From positions 1-64,000 of the forward strand of contig JAFAER010000115.1 of the NCBI GenBank assembly GCA_023423895.1: a stretch of 64,000 nucleotides of DNA, written 5' to 3'. The translations under genes and the position numbers were made by a program. The stretch comes from Pseudomonadota bacterium (GTDB lineage: Bacteria > Myxococcota_A > Polyangia > Polyangiales > Polyangiaceae). This document shows positions 54,226 to 63,066 of the stretch, piece by piece. Under the pieces are notes generated by a model. It was not told the origin of the DNA. It saw only the letters and a list, made by a program, of their open reading frames with translations, and ran no database searches. Every line of letters begins with the position of its first letter. The stretch's first letter is position 1.

Positions 54226-54447
54226 GTGTACACGACCAACAAGCGCGGCCCGCACGTGCCCGGGAAGTCTCGCAGGTGGATGCTGGAGCACCTGCACGAG
54301 ATCCACGGCGAGCGTAAGGAGGGCCGCGATTGGGTGCGGGCGCGAGGACCGGCTCGCGAAGTTGCTCGAGGAGTTCTACGAGCGTTCGGTCGCACGGAGA
54401 GCGAAGGCCCGACCCCCGAAACGAAGAAAGCCCCGCGCGGTCGATGA
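54226..54447 (+). pseudogene. Small phage-like gene, probably frameshifted
   Basis: From GTG 54226 the frame reads VYTTNKRGPHVPGKSRRWML, then EHLHEIHGERKEGRDWVRAR, and then turns to a poor Gly/Ala/Arg run. One base later, in the next frame, EDRLAKLLEEFYERSVARRA continues like a natural helix. A one-base insertion near 54345 would join them. The stop lies in the loop of the terminator at 54424-54464. I recognise no family. Either a pseudogene or a sequencing error is possible. Confidence 0.35.
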
Positions 54448-54464
54448 CCGGCGGGGCTTCTTCT
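54424..54464. terminator. Bidirectional intrinsic terminator between two convergent remnants
   Basis: AAGCCCCGC pairs with GCGGGGCTT around a 15-base loop. T-rich tails flank both ends (TTCTTCTT on plus; GGGGCTTTCTTCG on minus). It ends the small plus-strand remnant and the minus-strand remnant that begins at 54467. Confidence 0.8.
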
Positions 54465-54466
54465 TG

Positions 54467-54673
54467 TCACCCGAGATCGGGCTCGACGTTCACGTAGAGG
54501 TGACCGTTGCGAGGGAACGTCATCGGGATGCCTCCCGCGAACGTGACCTCCCACTCGGCAAGGTAGAGGCCAGAGGTGTCCGTGTCCGTCGCGCCCCAAC
54601 GATTTCGAGCTCGCTCACCGCCTGCGGACGCCCCCCGTAGCTGCGGACCGCTGCAAGCGCGTTCGAGGTACCT
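54467..54673 (-). pseudogene. 3' remnant of an unidentified gene, no start codon
   Basis: This minus-strand frame opens at a TGA at 54676 and has no ATG/GTG/TTG before a late Met. It reads WGATDTDTSGLYLAEWEVTF, AGGIPMTFPRNGHLYVNVEP, DLG-stop with about 80% G/C third bases, like a protein tail. Just upstream, a different frame (EGTSNALAAVRSYGGRPQAV, then SELEIVG) looks equally natural and joins it after a two-base loss near 54594. It lies beside tRNA-Pro, hinting at a decayed integrated element. Nothing proves that. Confidence 0.4.
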
Positions 54674-54880
54674 TCACGTGTCCGAACGAGGCCACCGCGT
54701 CCGGCCGCGTCCTCCTGAGCCGGCGCTCAATCCGCGCGCAAACGTGTATCCAGCGCGCCGCGTCCCGATCGGCTCCGACCGCCCGCCCTGTCCCGCGATC
54801 GCCAGGACTTGTAGCCGAGGCGTAGCCAGAAATTTCGCGACCTCACGCGACCCCGTCAGAACCGGGCTCGCGTGTGTCGG

Positions 54881-54957
54881 TGGTCGGGGAGGCGGGATTT
54901 GAACCCGCGACGACAAGCACCCAAAGCTTGTGCACTACCGGACTGTGCGACTCCCCG
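54881..54957 (-). tRNA. tRNA-Pro(UGG)
   Basis: The minus-strand sequence folds fully: acceptor CGGGGAG/CTCCCCG, D stem GCAC/GTGC, anticodon stem CAAGC/GCTTG with loop TTTGGGT (anticodon TGG) and G37, T stem GCGGG/CCCGC with loop TTCAAAT. Discriminator is A and CCA is encoded (54881-54883). It reads the CCA/CCG proline codons. Confidence 0.97.
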
Positions 54958-55158
54958 AAGGAAACGTCCTCACCCATAGCACGGCACGAGCCGAACTGCA
55001 TGCGGCCCGAGCGCTGCCGCGGTTCTCCGGCCACGGCCGCTCGAGCCGGCCTCGCGCGGTTGTTCGCTCGGCGAACGACCGCTCCGAGCGGCTCTTCCGT
55101 TCCAGCGCGAGGGCGCCAAGCCCGAAGGCGAAGGCGAGCGCCGCGACGGACGAGCTCG

Positions 55159-55674
55159 TCAGGGGTCGCAGATCCAGACCGGGCCTGTCGTCGGCGGCGT
55201 GGTCGGGTTCGGTGCCGGCTGCGTGCCTGCGTCGTCGCCGCCCGCATCGTCGCCGGCGTCCGCGCCTCCGTCACCCTCGCCGTTCGAGGGGCCGGCGTCC
55301 GGCGGAGGGGTGCCGGGGATCTCCCCGATTACGCACTTGCAGACGCCTTCGAGGCGGCAGTCGCCCTGCTCGTCACGCGCGCCGACGAAGTTGACGACAC
55401 AGCCGACCGGGTAGGGCGTCGATTGCGGGAGACGCTTCAGGTACGGCGAGGTCCCGTCGTCCGTGTTGCAGCTCGGCTGCCCCGCGGCGGGGGTCTGACA
55501 CGAGAACGTGAACGGCCCGGGATCACACGGCGGCTCCGCCGCATCCGGCGGCTGCGTCGTCTCGACGGAAGAGCACCCCGCGGTCGTCGCGGACGCGCCG
55601 AAGAGACAAAGCATGAACGACCCTGCGAGGAGCAATCCAACTGCGAGCGTCTTGGCGGTCGGCGAGCGATCCAT
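55159..55674 (-). CDS. Small Cys-rich lipoprotein, unknown function
   Basis: The 171-aa product has a long hydrophobic signal and lipobox TTAGCSSV (Cys about 34). The mature part contains CDPGPFTFSCQTPAAGQPSC, CVVNFVGARDEQGDCRLEGV and a terminal CKCVIGE motif, a compact disulfide module. An Asp/Gly-rich tail ends VWICDP. I recognise no domain. It is unlinked to neighbours. The 54958-55158 gap after tRNA-Pro shows nothing clear. Confidence 0.7.
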   Translation of the reverse strand: MDRSPTAKTLAVGLLLAGSFMLCLFGASATTAGCSSVETTQPPDAAEPPCDPGPFTFSCQTPAAGQPSCNTDDGTSPYLKRLPQSTPYPVGCVVNFVGARDEQGDCRLEGVCKCVIGEIPGTPPPDAGPSNGEGDGGADAGDDAGGDDAGTQPAPNPTTPPTTGPVWICDP

Positions 55675-55922
55675 GCAGGCCTACAAGTTACCGCGCATCA
55701 CGCAAGGCGGATGCCATTTTCTCGCGCAGCGGCGCATCGCCCCGCATGGGGACTGGGGGTGATGGCCGCGATCGCGAGAGACGATCCAGCGAGGGCGACC
55801 GCGAATGCGCTCGTGGCAGGCCCGACGAAGCAGGGCCGAACGCGAGGCCGACAAAAGCGCCGGCATGTGTCGATTTCGTGCGAGACGCGCCGGGGCGGCG
55901 ACATTCACCAAACGAGAGCCTG

Positions 55923-57479
55923 ATGCAGCGCTCTCCACTTTTTCCCCCTGTTCTTGCCCCTCCGGTCCCAATGCTTGCCCCTACGTTCCGCCCGACACGC
56001 CGCCTCTCCACTTCGTTTCCCCTCACCTTCGCCGCCCTCCTCGCCGTGATCCCCGCCAGCGGGCTCGGGCTCGTCGTCACCGGCTGTGATGCCGAGTCCT
56101 CGGCATCCGAACAGCCCGGTCCGGACGGCGGACCACCACCGGCCGACGGGTCGCCGAATGGCCCCGAAGACGGCGGCAACGACGGCAGCGACGACGACGA
56201 CCCGAACACCATCCGCTTCGCCGATGCCTTTCCGCGCGCCGCCCACGCGAGGCCGCGCGGCGGCTGGGCGGTGCTGCTCGATCGGCCCGTTTACCTCCGT
56301 AAGGTGCACGGCCGGCCGGATCGACAGATCGCGCTGCTCGATGCGCTCGGCAAAGAGCAAGCGCGCCTGGGCCCGGCGACCGGGCGCGAGCTGATCGACG
56401 TCGCGGTGCACGGCTCTGGCGCGCTGACGGCGCTCGAGGCCTCGGACGACGGTTACTTCCTCGTTCGCTTCGACGCTGCAGGAGCGCGGCTCCGTGAGAC
56501 GCCGCTCGTCGACGACGCCATCTACACCGACCTGCCGAAGATGCACGAAGACGACGTGCACCGATCGCGCATCGAGCCGCACACGCACGATGCAGGGCGC
56601 ATTCTCGCAGCTTCCGAGGGGGTCGTTCTGGCCACGCGTACGGGCCGCCATTCGGTCGTCGCGTATGGGGTCGCCTTCGATCCCGCCTCGGGTTACGCGC
56701 CCGCGTGGCGGACGCTCGTCGTTCCCGCGCATGGCATCACGCAGGTCGCCCTCATCGGAGGGTCGTACGACACGTTCGGCCAGCTCGATGCGCCTTACGT
56801 CCCGCACCTCGCGCGGGACGCGAGCGGCACCATCTACGTCGGCGTCCAGCACGCGCGGCTCGAAGGCGGCTTGATGGTGAAGGCGTTCGAGAGCGTGTTC
56901 GGCGAAAAGGTGACGACCGATCCGGATCGCCTCGACCTCTTCGTCACGCGCATCACGCACGGCGGCGAACGCCTCGGCATCTCCGTGGTCGGCACGCCCG
57001 AGGATGATCAGCTCTACGGTCTTCGCAGCGAGACGAGCGGGGCCATGGTCCTCGGCCGCTCCGAGCTCTGGAATGCCGAGGGGACCGGCTTCGAGGCGCT
57101 CGTCGGACACGTCGCATCGGACGGAAGCGTCACCGTCGATCGCTTCGACGTGGAGCGGAGCGACATCGCGTTCGACGCTCTGCGCACGAGCTCCGGTGAC
57201 GTGATCGCGGTCGGCGCTCGCGGCTATTCGCAGAACCCGCGCGGGGCAAGCGTCTCGGAAGAGTCGTATCCGTTCGCGCTCGTGCGGAGCAGCGGCGCGA
57301 CGACCCGCGCGCTATCGCTGCCCCAGGGGCCTCGTCACGGCGAAGCGCGGTTCGTCATGCCCACCACCGACGGACGACTCCTCGTCGGCGGAATGCTCGA
57401 CGGGCCGGGGACACACTCCGCCGACGGCGACCAGACGCTCCTCCGCACGCGCGGGTTCATCCGCTTCGTCACGCCTTGA
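55923..57479 (+). CDS. Lipoprotein with propeller-like repeats, unknown function
   Basis: The product is about 518 aa. It has a hydrophobic signal (ALLAVIPASGLGLVVTGC) and an Asp/Pro-rich linker, then six or more similar strand sets (RGGWAVLLDRPVYLRKVHGR, GTIYVGVQHARLEGGLMVKA, AMVLGRSELWNAEGTG) as in a beta-propeller. No catalytic signature is present. It likely serves on the surface. The start could also be ATG 55971. No neighbour shares its strand closely. Confidence 0.7.
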   Translation: MQRSPLFPPVLAPPVPMLAPTFRPTRRLSTSFPLTFAALLAVIPASGLGLVVTGCDAESSASEQPGPDGGPPPADGSPNGPEDGGNDGSDDDDPNTIRFADAFPRAAHARPRGGWAVLLDRPVYLRKVHGRPDRQIALLDALGKEQARLGPATGRELIDVAVHGSGALTALEASDDGYFLVRFDAAGARLRETPLVDDAIYTDLPKMHEDDVHRSRIEPHTHDAGRILAASEGVVLATRTGRHSVVAYGVAFDPASGYAPAWRTLVVPAHGITQVALIGGSYDTFGQLDAPYVPHLARDASGTIYVGVQHARLEGGLMVKAFESVFGEKVTTDPDRLDLFVTRITHGGERLGISVVGTPEDDQLYGLRSETSGAMVLGRSELWNAEGTGFEALVGHVASDGSVTVDRFDVERSDIAFDALRTSSGDVIAVGARGYSQNPRGASVSEESYPFALVRSSGATTRALSLPQGPRHGEARFVMPTTDGRLLVGGMLDGPGTHSADGDQTLLRTRGFIRFVTP

Positions 57480-57738
57480 ACCGCTCGCCGCGCGGAAGCG
57501 TGGCAGAGGACGAACGCGACAGCGAGCGCGACCAGCGAGCGCGCGGGCGCAAACGGTGCGCTCCACACGCGTCGGTTGCGCGCTCTCGACGCGCGGGTGA
57601 CGTGAGCGACGCGCCTACGCCGGTGCGCCGAGCGTTTCCGAGATGGCCGCCACCTTGCAACACGAGAGGCCGTGCAGACCACGGGAGTGGGCCTGCACGG
57701 CAGGCGTCGCGCCTCGCCCATCGTGAGAGGAGACTTCC

Positions 57739-58218
57739 GTGAACAAGACCGCCGCCGATGTGATGACCACCAACGTCGCGACGATCGACCCGGACTGGCC
57801 CGTCGATCGCCTGCTGGACTTTCTCTCCGACAAGGCAATCTCCGGCGGTCCCGTGGTCGCGTCGAATGGTGAGCCGATCGGCGTCGTATCGCTCACCGAC
57901 GTCGCGCGGAACGCAACCGTCACCGACAAGAGCGACGACGGTCGTGCGGACGCGTATTACCGCAGGACACTCGAGGCCCTCGAGACGCGCCTCGCTCGCG
58001 AGGAGATTGGCCGCTTCCACGCCGACTCCAACGCAGAGACCACCGTGCGAGACATCATGACGCCCGTCGTCTTCGCGGTCGAAGAGGACGCGACCGTGCA
58101 GGAGGTCGCCGCGATGATGACGACCGGACGGATCCACCGTGTGTTCGTGAAGCGCGACGGCCGGATGACCGGCATCATCACGTCGATGGATCTGCTGCCG
58201 CTCGTCCGCGACATGTGA
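57739..58218 (+). CDS. Tandem CBS-domain protein
   Basis: The 159-aa product (GTG 57739, AGGAG 8 bases upstream) has two CBS repeats: DVMTTNVATIDPDWPVDRLL, GGPVVASNGEPIGVVSLTDV and DIMTPVVFAVEEDATVQEVA, RIHRVFVKRDGRMTGIITSM. Such pairs bind adenosine nucleotides and regulate other proteins. No attached effector domain is present, so it may act in trans. A perfect stem-loop follows (58237-58263). The 57480-57738 gap shows no gene. Confidence 0.92.
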   Translation: MNKTAADVMTTNVATIDPDWPVDRLLDFLSDKAISGGPVVASNGEPIGVVSLTDVARNATVTDKSDDGRADAYYRRTLEALETRLAREEIGRFHADSNAETTVRDIMTPVVFAVEEDATVQEVAAMMTTGRIHRVFVKRDGRMTGIITSMDLLPLVRDM

Positions 58219-58236
58219 GGCTGAGCCGCAAAGCGC

Positions 58237-58263
58237 ATGGAGCCGGCGCACGGCCGGCTCCAT
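58237..58263. terminator. GC-rich hairpin downstream of the CBS gene
   Basis: ATGGAGCCGG pairs with CCGGCTCCAT around a 7-base loop, 18 bp after the CBS stop. There is no T-run. A second perfect palindrome, AGAGAGCGGCGCCGCTCTCT (58281-58300), follows and touches the stop of the converging gene. Together they could end both transcripts. Confidence 0.5.
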
Positions 58264-58299
58264 CCACGTGAGCGGGCGACAGAGAGCGGCGCCGCTCTC

Positions 58300-58950
58300 T
58301 CAGCTGAAGCGCGCGCGCAGCTTGCCGATTGCCGCGGGCAGGCCGGCGGGCGTAGCGCGGAGCTTCACGTAGACGTGATCGCGATCCGTCTCGATGGCGC
58401 GGATGCCGAGCACCGGTGCAACGACGCTCAGCGCGCGGCGGATGCGTGGATCATTCGCGAGCTTCGGGACCTTCATGAGGTCGACGACGATGCGATCGCC
58501 GTCAGCGTCCACGACCGCGGGCGGCCGCTTCGGGATGAACTTGACCAGGTTGCCCGGCTTCGAGAGGTCGAGCGCTCCGGACTTGATGAGCGTCGCGACG
58601 GGCGAGTCGCTCTCGCCGACGAGCGCGAGCTTCACGTCGCGGAGACGCACGCCGACGCGGATCGACTCCTCGGAGATCTCGACCTCGTCGATCTTCAACG
58701 CGGCCGACGCACGGACGGGCGTACCCATCGCGTCGACGACGGCGCTGAAACGAAGCGCGGGAGGTGAGCTCGAGATCTCGACGTCCTTCGGCGCCTTCGA
58801 TCCCTTGATCTGACCGGCAAACCAGCGGAGCGTCGCGAGCGGAACTCCGAAGCGAAGACCGGTCGCGTTCACCGCGGCCCGGACCACCTCCTCGGGGTTC
58901 TTCCTGACGTAACCAACGGCGGCCTCGAGCATGGCACGCGGGCTGAACAT
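58300..58950 (-). CDS. Hypothetical protein, unknown function
   Basis: The 216-aa product has no signal peptide and no membrane helix. It contains a strand-rich middle (VSISSSPPALRFSAVVDAMG-like, KIDEVEISEESIRVGVRLRD) and a basic C-terminal helix. The pattern of repeated V-x-V strands could be a lipid-binding or DUF2993-like fold, but I cannot assign a family. It is the last gene before tRNA-Ala in this direction. The function is unknown. Confidence 0.6.
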   Translation of the reverse strand: MFSPRAMLEAAVGYVRKNPEEVVRAAVNATGLRFGVPLATLRWFAGQIKGSKAPKDVEISSSPPALRFSAVVDAMGTPVRASAALKIDEVEISEESIRVGVRLRDVKLALVGESDSPVATLIKSGALDLSKPGNLVKFIPKRPPAVVDADGDRIVVDLMKVPKLANDPRIRRALSVVAPVLGIRAIETDRDHVYVKLRATPAGLPAAIGKLRARFS

Positions 58951-59121
58951 ATCTGCCAGGTCAGACTATCAACGAGTTTCGCGTCTGCAACGCCTCGACG
59001 CATGACGCATGCGATGACGCGCAACGACGCGAACGTCGTCAGCTCGTCGGACCGTCACGGCCGTCACGTCCGGCGTCGACCTACGCCGCCACCAACGCCA
59101 CAGGCAGCGCGCGACCAGGAC

Positions 59122-59164
59122 CCCGAAAAGACGAGAGGCGGCCCGTCATCGACGGCCGCCTCTC
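59122..59164 (-). terminator. Intrinsic terminator of tRNA-Ala
   Basis: GAGAGGCGGCC (59133-59143) and GGCCGCCTCTC (59154-59164) form an 11-bp perfect stem with a 10-base loop. On the minus strand it is followed by GTCTTTTC (59122-59132). It lies 28 bp downstream of tRNA-Ala and should end that transcript. Confidence 0.85.
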
Positions 59165-59192
59165 TTCGTTCTGCTACTTCGGATGAATCGGG

Positions 59193-59265
<73 letters not shown>

Positions 59266-59361
59266 AATTCGTCGTTCAGGGCGGCGGACTCTACGCGCCG
59301 CGAAAAAGAAGTCAAGAGAGGTTCTTCGTCGATTCGATCGATTGTCGATTTCCTCGATCGA

Positions 59362-59598
59362 TCAGAGCTGGATGTCGCCCGGCTGAGCTGTGAACGCGGG
59401 CGCTGGCGCCGCCGTCCCGCCCTCTTCGCCGTCGCCGGCATCCGCATCCGAGGCCTTCGAGCTCCCACTGGAAGAGCTAGAGCTCGAGCTGCTCGACGTG
59501 CTGAGGGGTTTGTTCAACTGGTCGCAGCCGGTGGCGAACAGAAGCGGCGGCGCCATCAGGACGATGGAGACCAGGGAAGCGAACGCGTGAGGTCTCAT
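59362..59598 (-). CDS. Small Ser-rich lipoprotein
   Basis: The 78-aa product has a lipobox APPLLFATGC and then a Ser run (about 33-46) and a D/G/E-rich tail ending AFTAQPGDIQL. Nothing resembles a folded domain. It lies six bp downstream of the FliP-like gene and could be co-transcribed, but no export role is evident. A short accessory lipoprotein is the plain reading. Confidence 0.55.
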   Translation of the reverse strand: MRPHAFASLVSIVLMAPPLLFATGCDQLNKPLSTSSSSSSSSSSGSSKASDADAGDGEEGGTAAPAPAFTAQPGDIQL

Positions 59599-59604
59599 GC
59601 GCGA

Positions 59605-60315
59605 CTATCTGTAACCCGCGACGAGCGCCTGAGCCAATAGACCCCAGCCGTCGATGGCGACGAACAGGAGAAGCTTGAACGGCAGGCTCACCTGCGTCGG
59701 ACTCAGCATCTGCATGCCGAGCGCGAGGAGCACGTTCGACACGACCAGGTCGATGACGAGAAACGGCAGGTAGATCAGAAAGCCGATCGCGAAGGCCTCG
59801 GTGAGCTCGGTGACGACGAACGCCGGCACGAGGACCGAGAGATCGTCGGCGCCGACCTGCGCGCGCTCCGGCTCCTGCCGAGCGCCCTTCGCGACGACGA
59901 AGAACCGAACGCGTTCCTTCTCCGCCGAGTTCGCCTTCAGGAACTCGCGAATCGGCTCGCGAACGGCGTCGACTCCCTTCTCGACGAGGTACGTCGTGTC
60001 CTGGTTCTTTCCCTGCGCGAGCGGCGCGGCCTTGTCGAAGATGCGCTGGCCCACGGGCGCCATCGCGATCAGCGCGAGCGAGGTCGCCAGCGCCATCACG
60101 ACGGTGTTCGATGGCACTCCCTGCGCTCCGATGGCGCTACGGACGATCTGGAGCACCGTCGAGATCTTCACGAAGGCGGTGACGCCCATGAAGACGAACG
60201 GCACCAGCGAGACCAGCGCGAGCGCGACGACGAGGGCGATCGGTTTGCCGAGCAGGTCGTCGACGCGGATCCCGCCGGCATCGCCAGGCGCGAGCGCGAA
60301 CGCGAACGCCGTCAT
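59605..60315 (-). CDS. fliP: Type III export apparatus protein FliP/SctR family
   Basis: The 236-aa product has the FliP/SctR signature: VALVSLVPFVFMGVTAFVKI, STVLQIVRSAIGAQGVPSNT, VVMALATSLALIAMAPVGQR, then VLVPAFVVTELTEAFAIGFL, IYLPFLVIDLVVSNVLLALG and PTQVSLPFKLLLFVAIDGWG. FliP forms the core of the export gate in flagella and injectisomes. It starts within the FliO-like gene (ATGA overlap). No other export gene is in the window. Flagellar versus injectisome use cannot be settled. Confidence 0.93.
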   Translation of the reverse strand: MTAFAFALAPGDAGGIRVDDLLGKPIALVVALALVSLVPFVFMGVTAFVKISTVLQIVRSAIGAQGVPSNTVVMALATSLALIAMAPVGQRIFDKAAPLAQGKNQDTTYLVEKGVDAVREPIREFLKANSAEKERVRFFVVAKGARQEPERAQVGADDLSVLVPAFVVTELTEAFAIGFLIYLPFLVIDLVVSNVLLALGMQMLSPTQVSLPFKLLLFVAIDGWGLLAQALVAGYR

Positions 60316-60749
60316 GCGCGATCGTCCTCGCTGCTGGCGCCCGGACGTTCGCTACGCGCTCCGCCGTTCGTGACGGCCGGCGACCGGTCCGCGGGACGAC
60401 CGAGGACGCGCGCAAGGACGTCCGAGAACGGAGCCGCCTCCGACTTCGACGCGACGGGAATGTCTCCGGCGGGCAGCTCTCCGAGCTTCGTGAAGCCAGC
60501 CTCGGACGCGCCGACGACGATGACGTGTTCGGCCACCTTCACGAGGTAGATCGATCGCCGCGCATCGAGAGGGAGCATGCCGACGAGCTCGATGGGCCCA
60601 CGCGGCCTGCCCACGCCCAGCCGGCGGGCGCCGTAGAGGACGACGAACGCGATCGCGCACACCGCGAGCAACGTCACGATCGTCTGGACCATGTACCCCG
60701 CGTATGACCCCACTGCGCGCTCCCCGTAGATCGGGCGGATGGCCGCCAC
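60312..60749 (-). CDS. fliO: FliO-like export chaperone protein
   Basis: The product is up to 145 aa (GTG 60749; ATG 60692 is also possible). One N-terminal membrane helix (VQTIVTLLAVCAIAFVVLYG) precedes a small domain with IELVGMLPLDARRSIYLVKV and AEHVIVVGASEAGFTKLGEL, the FliO pattern. FliO assists FliP assembly in flagella and is usually absent from injectisomes. It overlaps fliP by 4 nt. The 60750-60969 gap upstream has no gene. Confidence 0.85.
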   Translation of the reverse strand: MAAIRPIYGERAVGSYAGYMVQTIVTLLAVCAIAFVVLYGARRLGVGRPRGPIELVGMLPLDARRSIYLVKVAEHVIVVGASEAGFTKLGELPAGDIPVASKSEAAPFSDVLARVLGRPADRSPAVTNGGARSERPGASSEDDRA

Positions 60750-60969
60750 CGCCCCTCGCGCACCAGACCATCGACGAGGGCGAGCCTCGGGTCAACCCTT
60801 CTCGTCGCGGCGAACGTGGAATCTGTCGAAGTCGCGTCGACGCGGGCAGCGTTCCGGTACAGCGACGATGCGCGATGCGATGCGATGTGATGGCCGGCGA
60901 CCCGTCGAGGCAGCGGCAGTGAATCCGGCGCTGGCTCACCGGTACGGATTCTGCTGACGACGCGAGCTC

Positions 60970-61305
60970 ATGCCCGACAAGAAGACCGTGCTCGGCTTCG
61001 CGATCGGCGTGGGATGCACGCTCGTCGCGCCGCTTGCCGTCTCGATCTGCGCACCTGCCGTGCGACCACTCGCGAAGAGCGTCCTCAAGCGGTCGCTCCT
61101 CGCCGCGAACACCGTGCTCGAGAAGCTCGCCGTCGCCGCGGAGAGCATCACCGATCTCATCGCGGAGGTCCGCTCCGAGGTCGACGAGGAGCTGCTTCGC
61201 AAGGGCCCACCTGCCGCTCCCGCGCACGTTCACGGCGACGGAGCGAGCATCGAGGCAGAAGCGAACGGGCTCGCGGAGCCGACGCGACCAGGAGCACGGG
61301 GATGA
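60970..61305 (+). CDS. DUF5132-like one-TM protein
   Basis: The 111-aa product has an N-terminal membrane segment (TVLGFAIGVGCTLVAPLAV, about 6-24) and a charged helix (KSVLKRSLLAANTVLEKLAV) like DUF5132 proteins, which I know from metal-transport gene clusters. It overlaps the HMA_2-like gene by 4 nt (ATGA), so the two are co-translated and probably act together at the membrane. The exact activity is unknown. Confidence 0.6.
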   Translation: MPDKKTVLGFAIGVGCTLVAPLAVSICAPAVRPLAKSVLKRSLLAANTVLEKLAVAAESITDLIAEVRSEVDEELLRKGPPAAPAHVHGDGASIEAEANGLAEPTRPGARG

Positions 61306-61802
61306 CCGTCGCAGCCTACGTGGTCCATGCGACAACCGGGCGGGCGCGTCTCCGGCTGCCTTCGGTCAAAGGCGACGACCGCTTCTTCGGACGCTTGAGG
61401 GACGAGCTCCGTCGTCTCGCGGGTGTCGAGGACGTGCACGTCAACGCTCTCACCGGCAGCGTCCTCGTCCGCTACTCCGGCGACTTCGCCGCCATCGCCC
61501 GCGATGCCCATGAGCACGACCTGTTCGACGTCGAGGCTCCTCCCGCCACGGCAGACGCCGAGCCGCCGCCATCGCCCACGGCGGCACGCGCGACCGAGCA
61601 CGTCCGTGCTTTCCTCGTCCGCACCGACGGGATGATCCGCCGCCGGACGAAAGGCGCGGTCGATCTCCGGCTCGTCACGTTCGCGGCGCTCGTCAGTGGC
61701 AGCGCCTATCAGCTCGCCCGCGGCAACTTCCTGCCCGCTGGCGGCACGATGCTCGTGCAAGCGATGAACGTCCTCTTCGGCAGGATCGAGGACGAGGAGT
61801 GA
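61302..61802 (+). CDS. HMA_2-like protein
   Basis: The 166-aa product starts with VAAYVVHATTGRARLRLPSV and then GVEDVHVNALTGSVLVRYSG, the HMA_2 ferredoxin-like pattern without CxxC. A Pro-rich linker and a C-terminal segment with a hydrophobic stretch (LVTFAALVSGSAYQLARGNF) follow. Such domains accompany P-type ATPases or stand beside them. Co-translation with the DUF5132-like gene and convergence on the MetK/ATPase genes support a metal-handling role. Confidence 0.7.
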   Translation: MTVAAYVVHATTGRARLRLPSVKGDDRFFGRLRDELRRLAGVEDVHVNALTGSVLVRYSGDFAAIARDAHEHDLFDVEAPPATADAEPPPSPTAARATEHVRAFLVRTDGMIRRRTKGAVDLRLVTFAALVSGSAYQLARGNFLPAGGTMLVQAMNVLFGRIEDEE

Positions 61803-61875
61803 AGCCGTCCATCGGACACTCGGCTTGCCAGGCCAGCCCGGCGTCTCCGAATGCGCGAGCTCGATGTGCCGGAGC

Positions 61876-63066
61876 TCAATGCCCCAGGAGCGCGTCGATC
61901 TTGTTCGTCGCCTCCCATGGCAGCGCGAGATCGGGCCGCCCGACGTGGCCATAAGCTGCCAGCTTCTCGAAGAGCTCACCGTGCTCGGCGCGCGGGAGCT
62001 CTCGGAGCCGGAGCTCCTTGATGATCGCACCGACGCGGAGATCGAACACCTCTTCGATCCGGTGGACGAGCGCTTCGTCGGGCATCTTTCCCGTGCCGAG
62101 GGTGTCGACGTGCACGCTCACCGGTCGCGTCGAGCCGATCGAGTAGCTGAGCTGGACCTCGCACGCCTCCGCGAGCTTCGCAGCGACGACGTTCTTCGCG
62201 ACCCACCGCGCGGCGTAGGCGCCGATGCGATCGATGCGGCCGGGATCTTTTCCGCTGAGCGCCGCCCCGCTGTCGCGCGCGAACGCGCCGTACGTGTCGT
62301 CCGCCGTCTTGCGACCGGTGAGCCCCGCGTGCATTGCAGGACCACCGTTCGTGCTTCCCTCCGGGTTGATCATGATGCTGGTGTGCTCGTCGGGGCGGAG
62401 CGCCTCGTCTGCGAAAACCGGTGCGACGATGTGATCGCGGACGTCCTGGCACAGCCGCGCCGTCTTGGGCGCTGCCTTCGACGACGACGGCGCCGCGATG
62501 ATCGTCAGCCCGAAGATGCGGACCGGTCTGCCGCCACGTAGCTCGATGGCGACCTGGGTCTTTCCGTCGGGCGAGAGATAGCCGAGGCTGTTTTTCTGCG
62601 CGAGCGCGATGCGACGGGCGAGCTTGTGAGCGAGCCAGATCGGCAATGGCATGAGCGCGGCGGTGTGCGTGCACGCGAAGCCGAACAGCGTTGCCTGGTT
62701 CTCCGCGATCATCGTGGCGATCGCGTCCTCGTCGAGCCGTTCGTGCACGCGAGGAGTGCCCTGATCGGAGAGCTCGTTGATGCTCGTCATCACGGTGCAC
62801 GTGCGCGCGTCGAGCTCGCTCGTGGGATACCCCGTCCGACGGATGACGTCGCGCACGAGCAGCGGGACGTCCACGTGCGCGCGGGAGCGGAGCTTGAGCG
62901 ACACGAAGACGATGCCCGTGGAGACGGCGCACTCCGCTGCGACACGCGATGCAGGATCGTGCACGAGGTAGCGCCCGACGATGGCATCGCTCATGCGGTC
63001 GCAGAGCTTGTCGGGGTGGCCTTCGGTCACGGATTCGGACGTGAAGACATAGCTGGACTCACGCAT
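61876..63066 (-). CDS. metK: Divergent S-adenosylmethionine synthetase
   Basis: The 396-aa product starts [20 protein letters not shown] and keeps the MetK order: [59 protein letters not shown] and [10 protein letters not shown]. The usual GGPMGDCGLTGRK is [13 protein letters not shown] here, so the canonical Asp is His, and HGGGAFSGKD is [10 protein letters not shown]. It may be a second, specialised MetK. It begins inside the end of the ATPase gene (40-bp overlap) on the same strand. Confidence 0.9.
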   Translation of the reverse strand: MRESSYVFTSESVTEGHPDKLCDRMSDAIVGRYLVHDPASRVAAECAVSTGIVFVSLKLRSRAHVDVPLLVRDVIRRTGYPTSELDARTCTVMTSINELSDQGTPRVHERLDEDAIATMIAENQATLFGFACTHTAALMPLPIWLAHKLARRIALAQKNSLGYLSPDGKTQVAIELRGGRPVRIFGLTIIAAPSSSKAAPKTARLCQDVRDHIVAPVFADEALRPDEHTSIMINPEGSTNGGPAMHAGLTGRKTADDTYGAFARDSGAALSGKDPGRIDRIGAYAARWVAKNVVAAKLAEACEVQLSYSIGSTRPVSVHVDTLGTGKMPDEALVHRIEEVFDLRVGAIIKELRLRELPRAEHGELFEKLAAYGHVGRPDLALPWEATNKIDALLGH

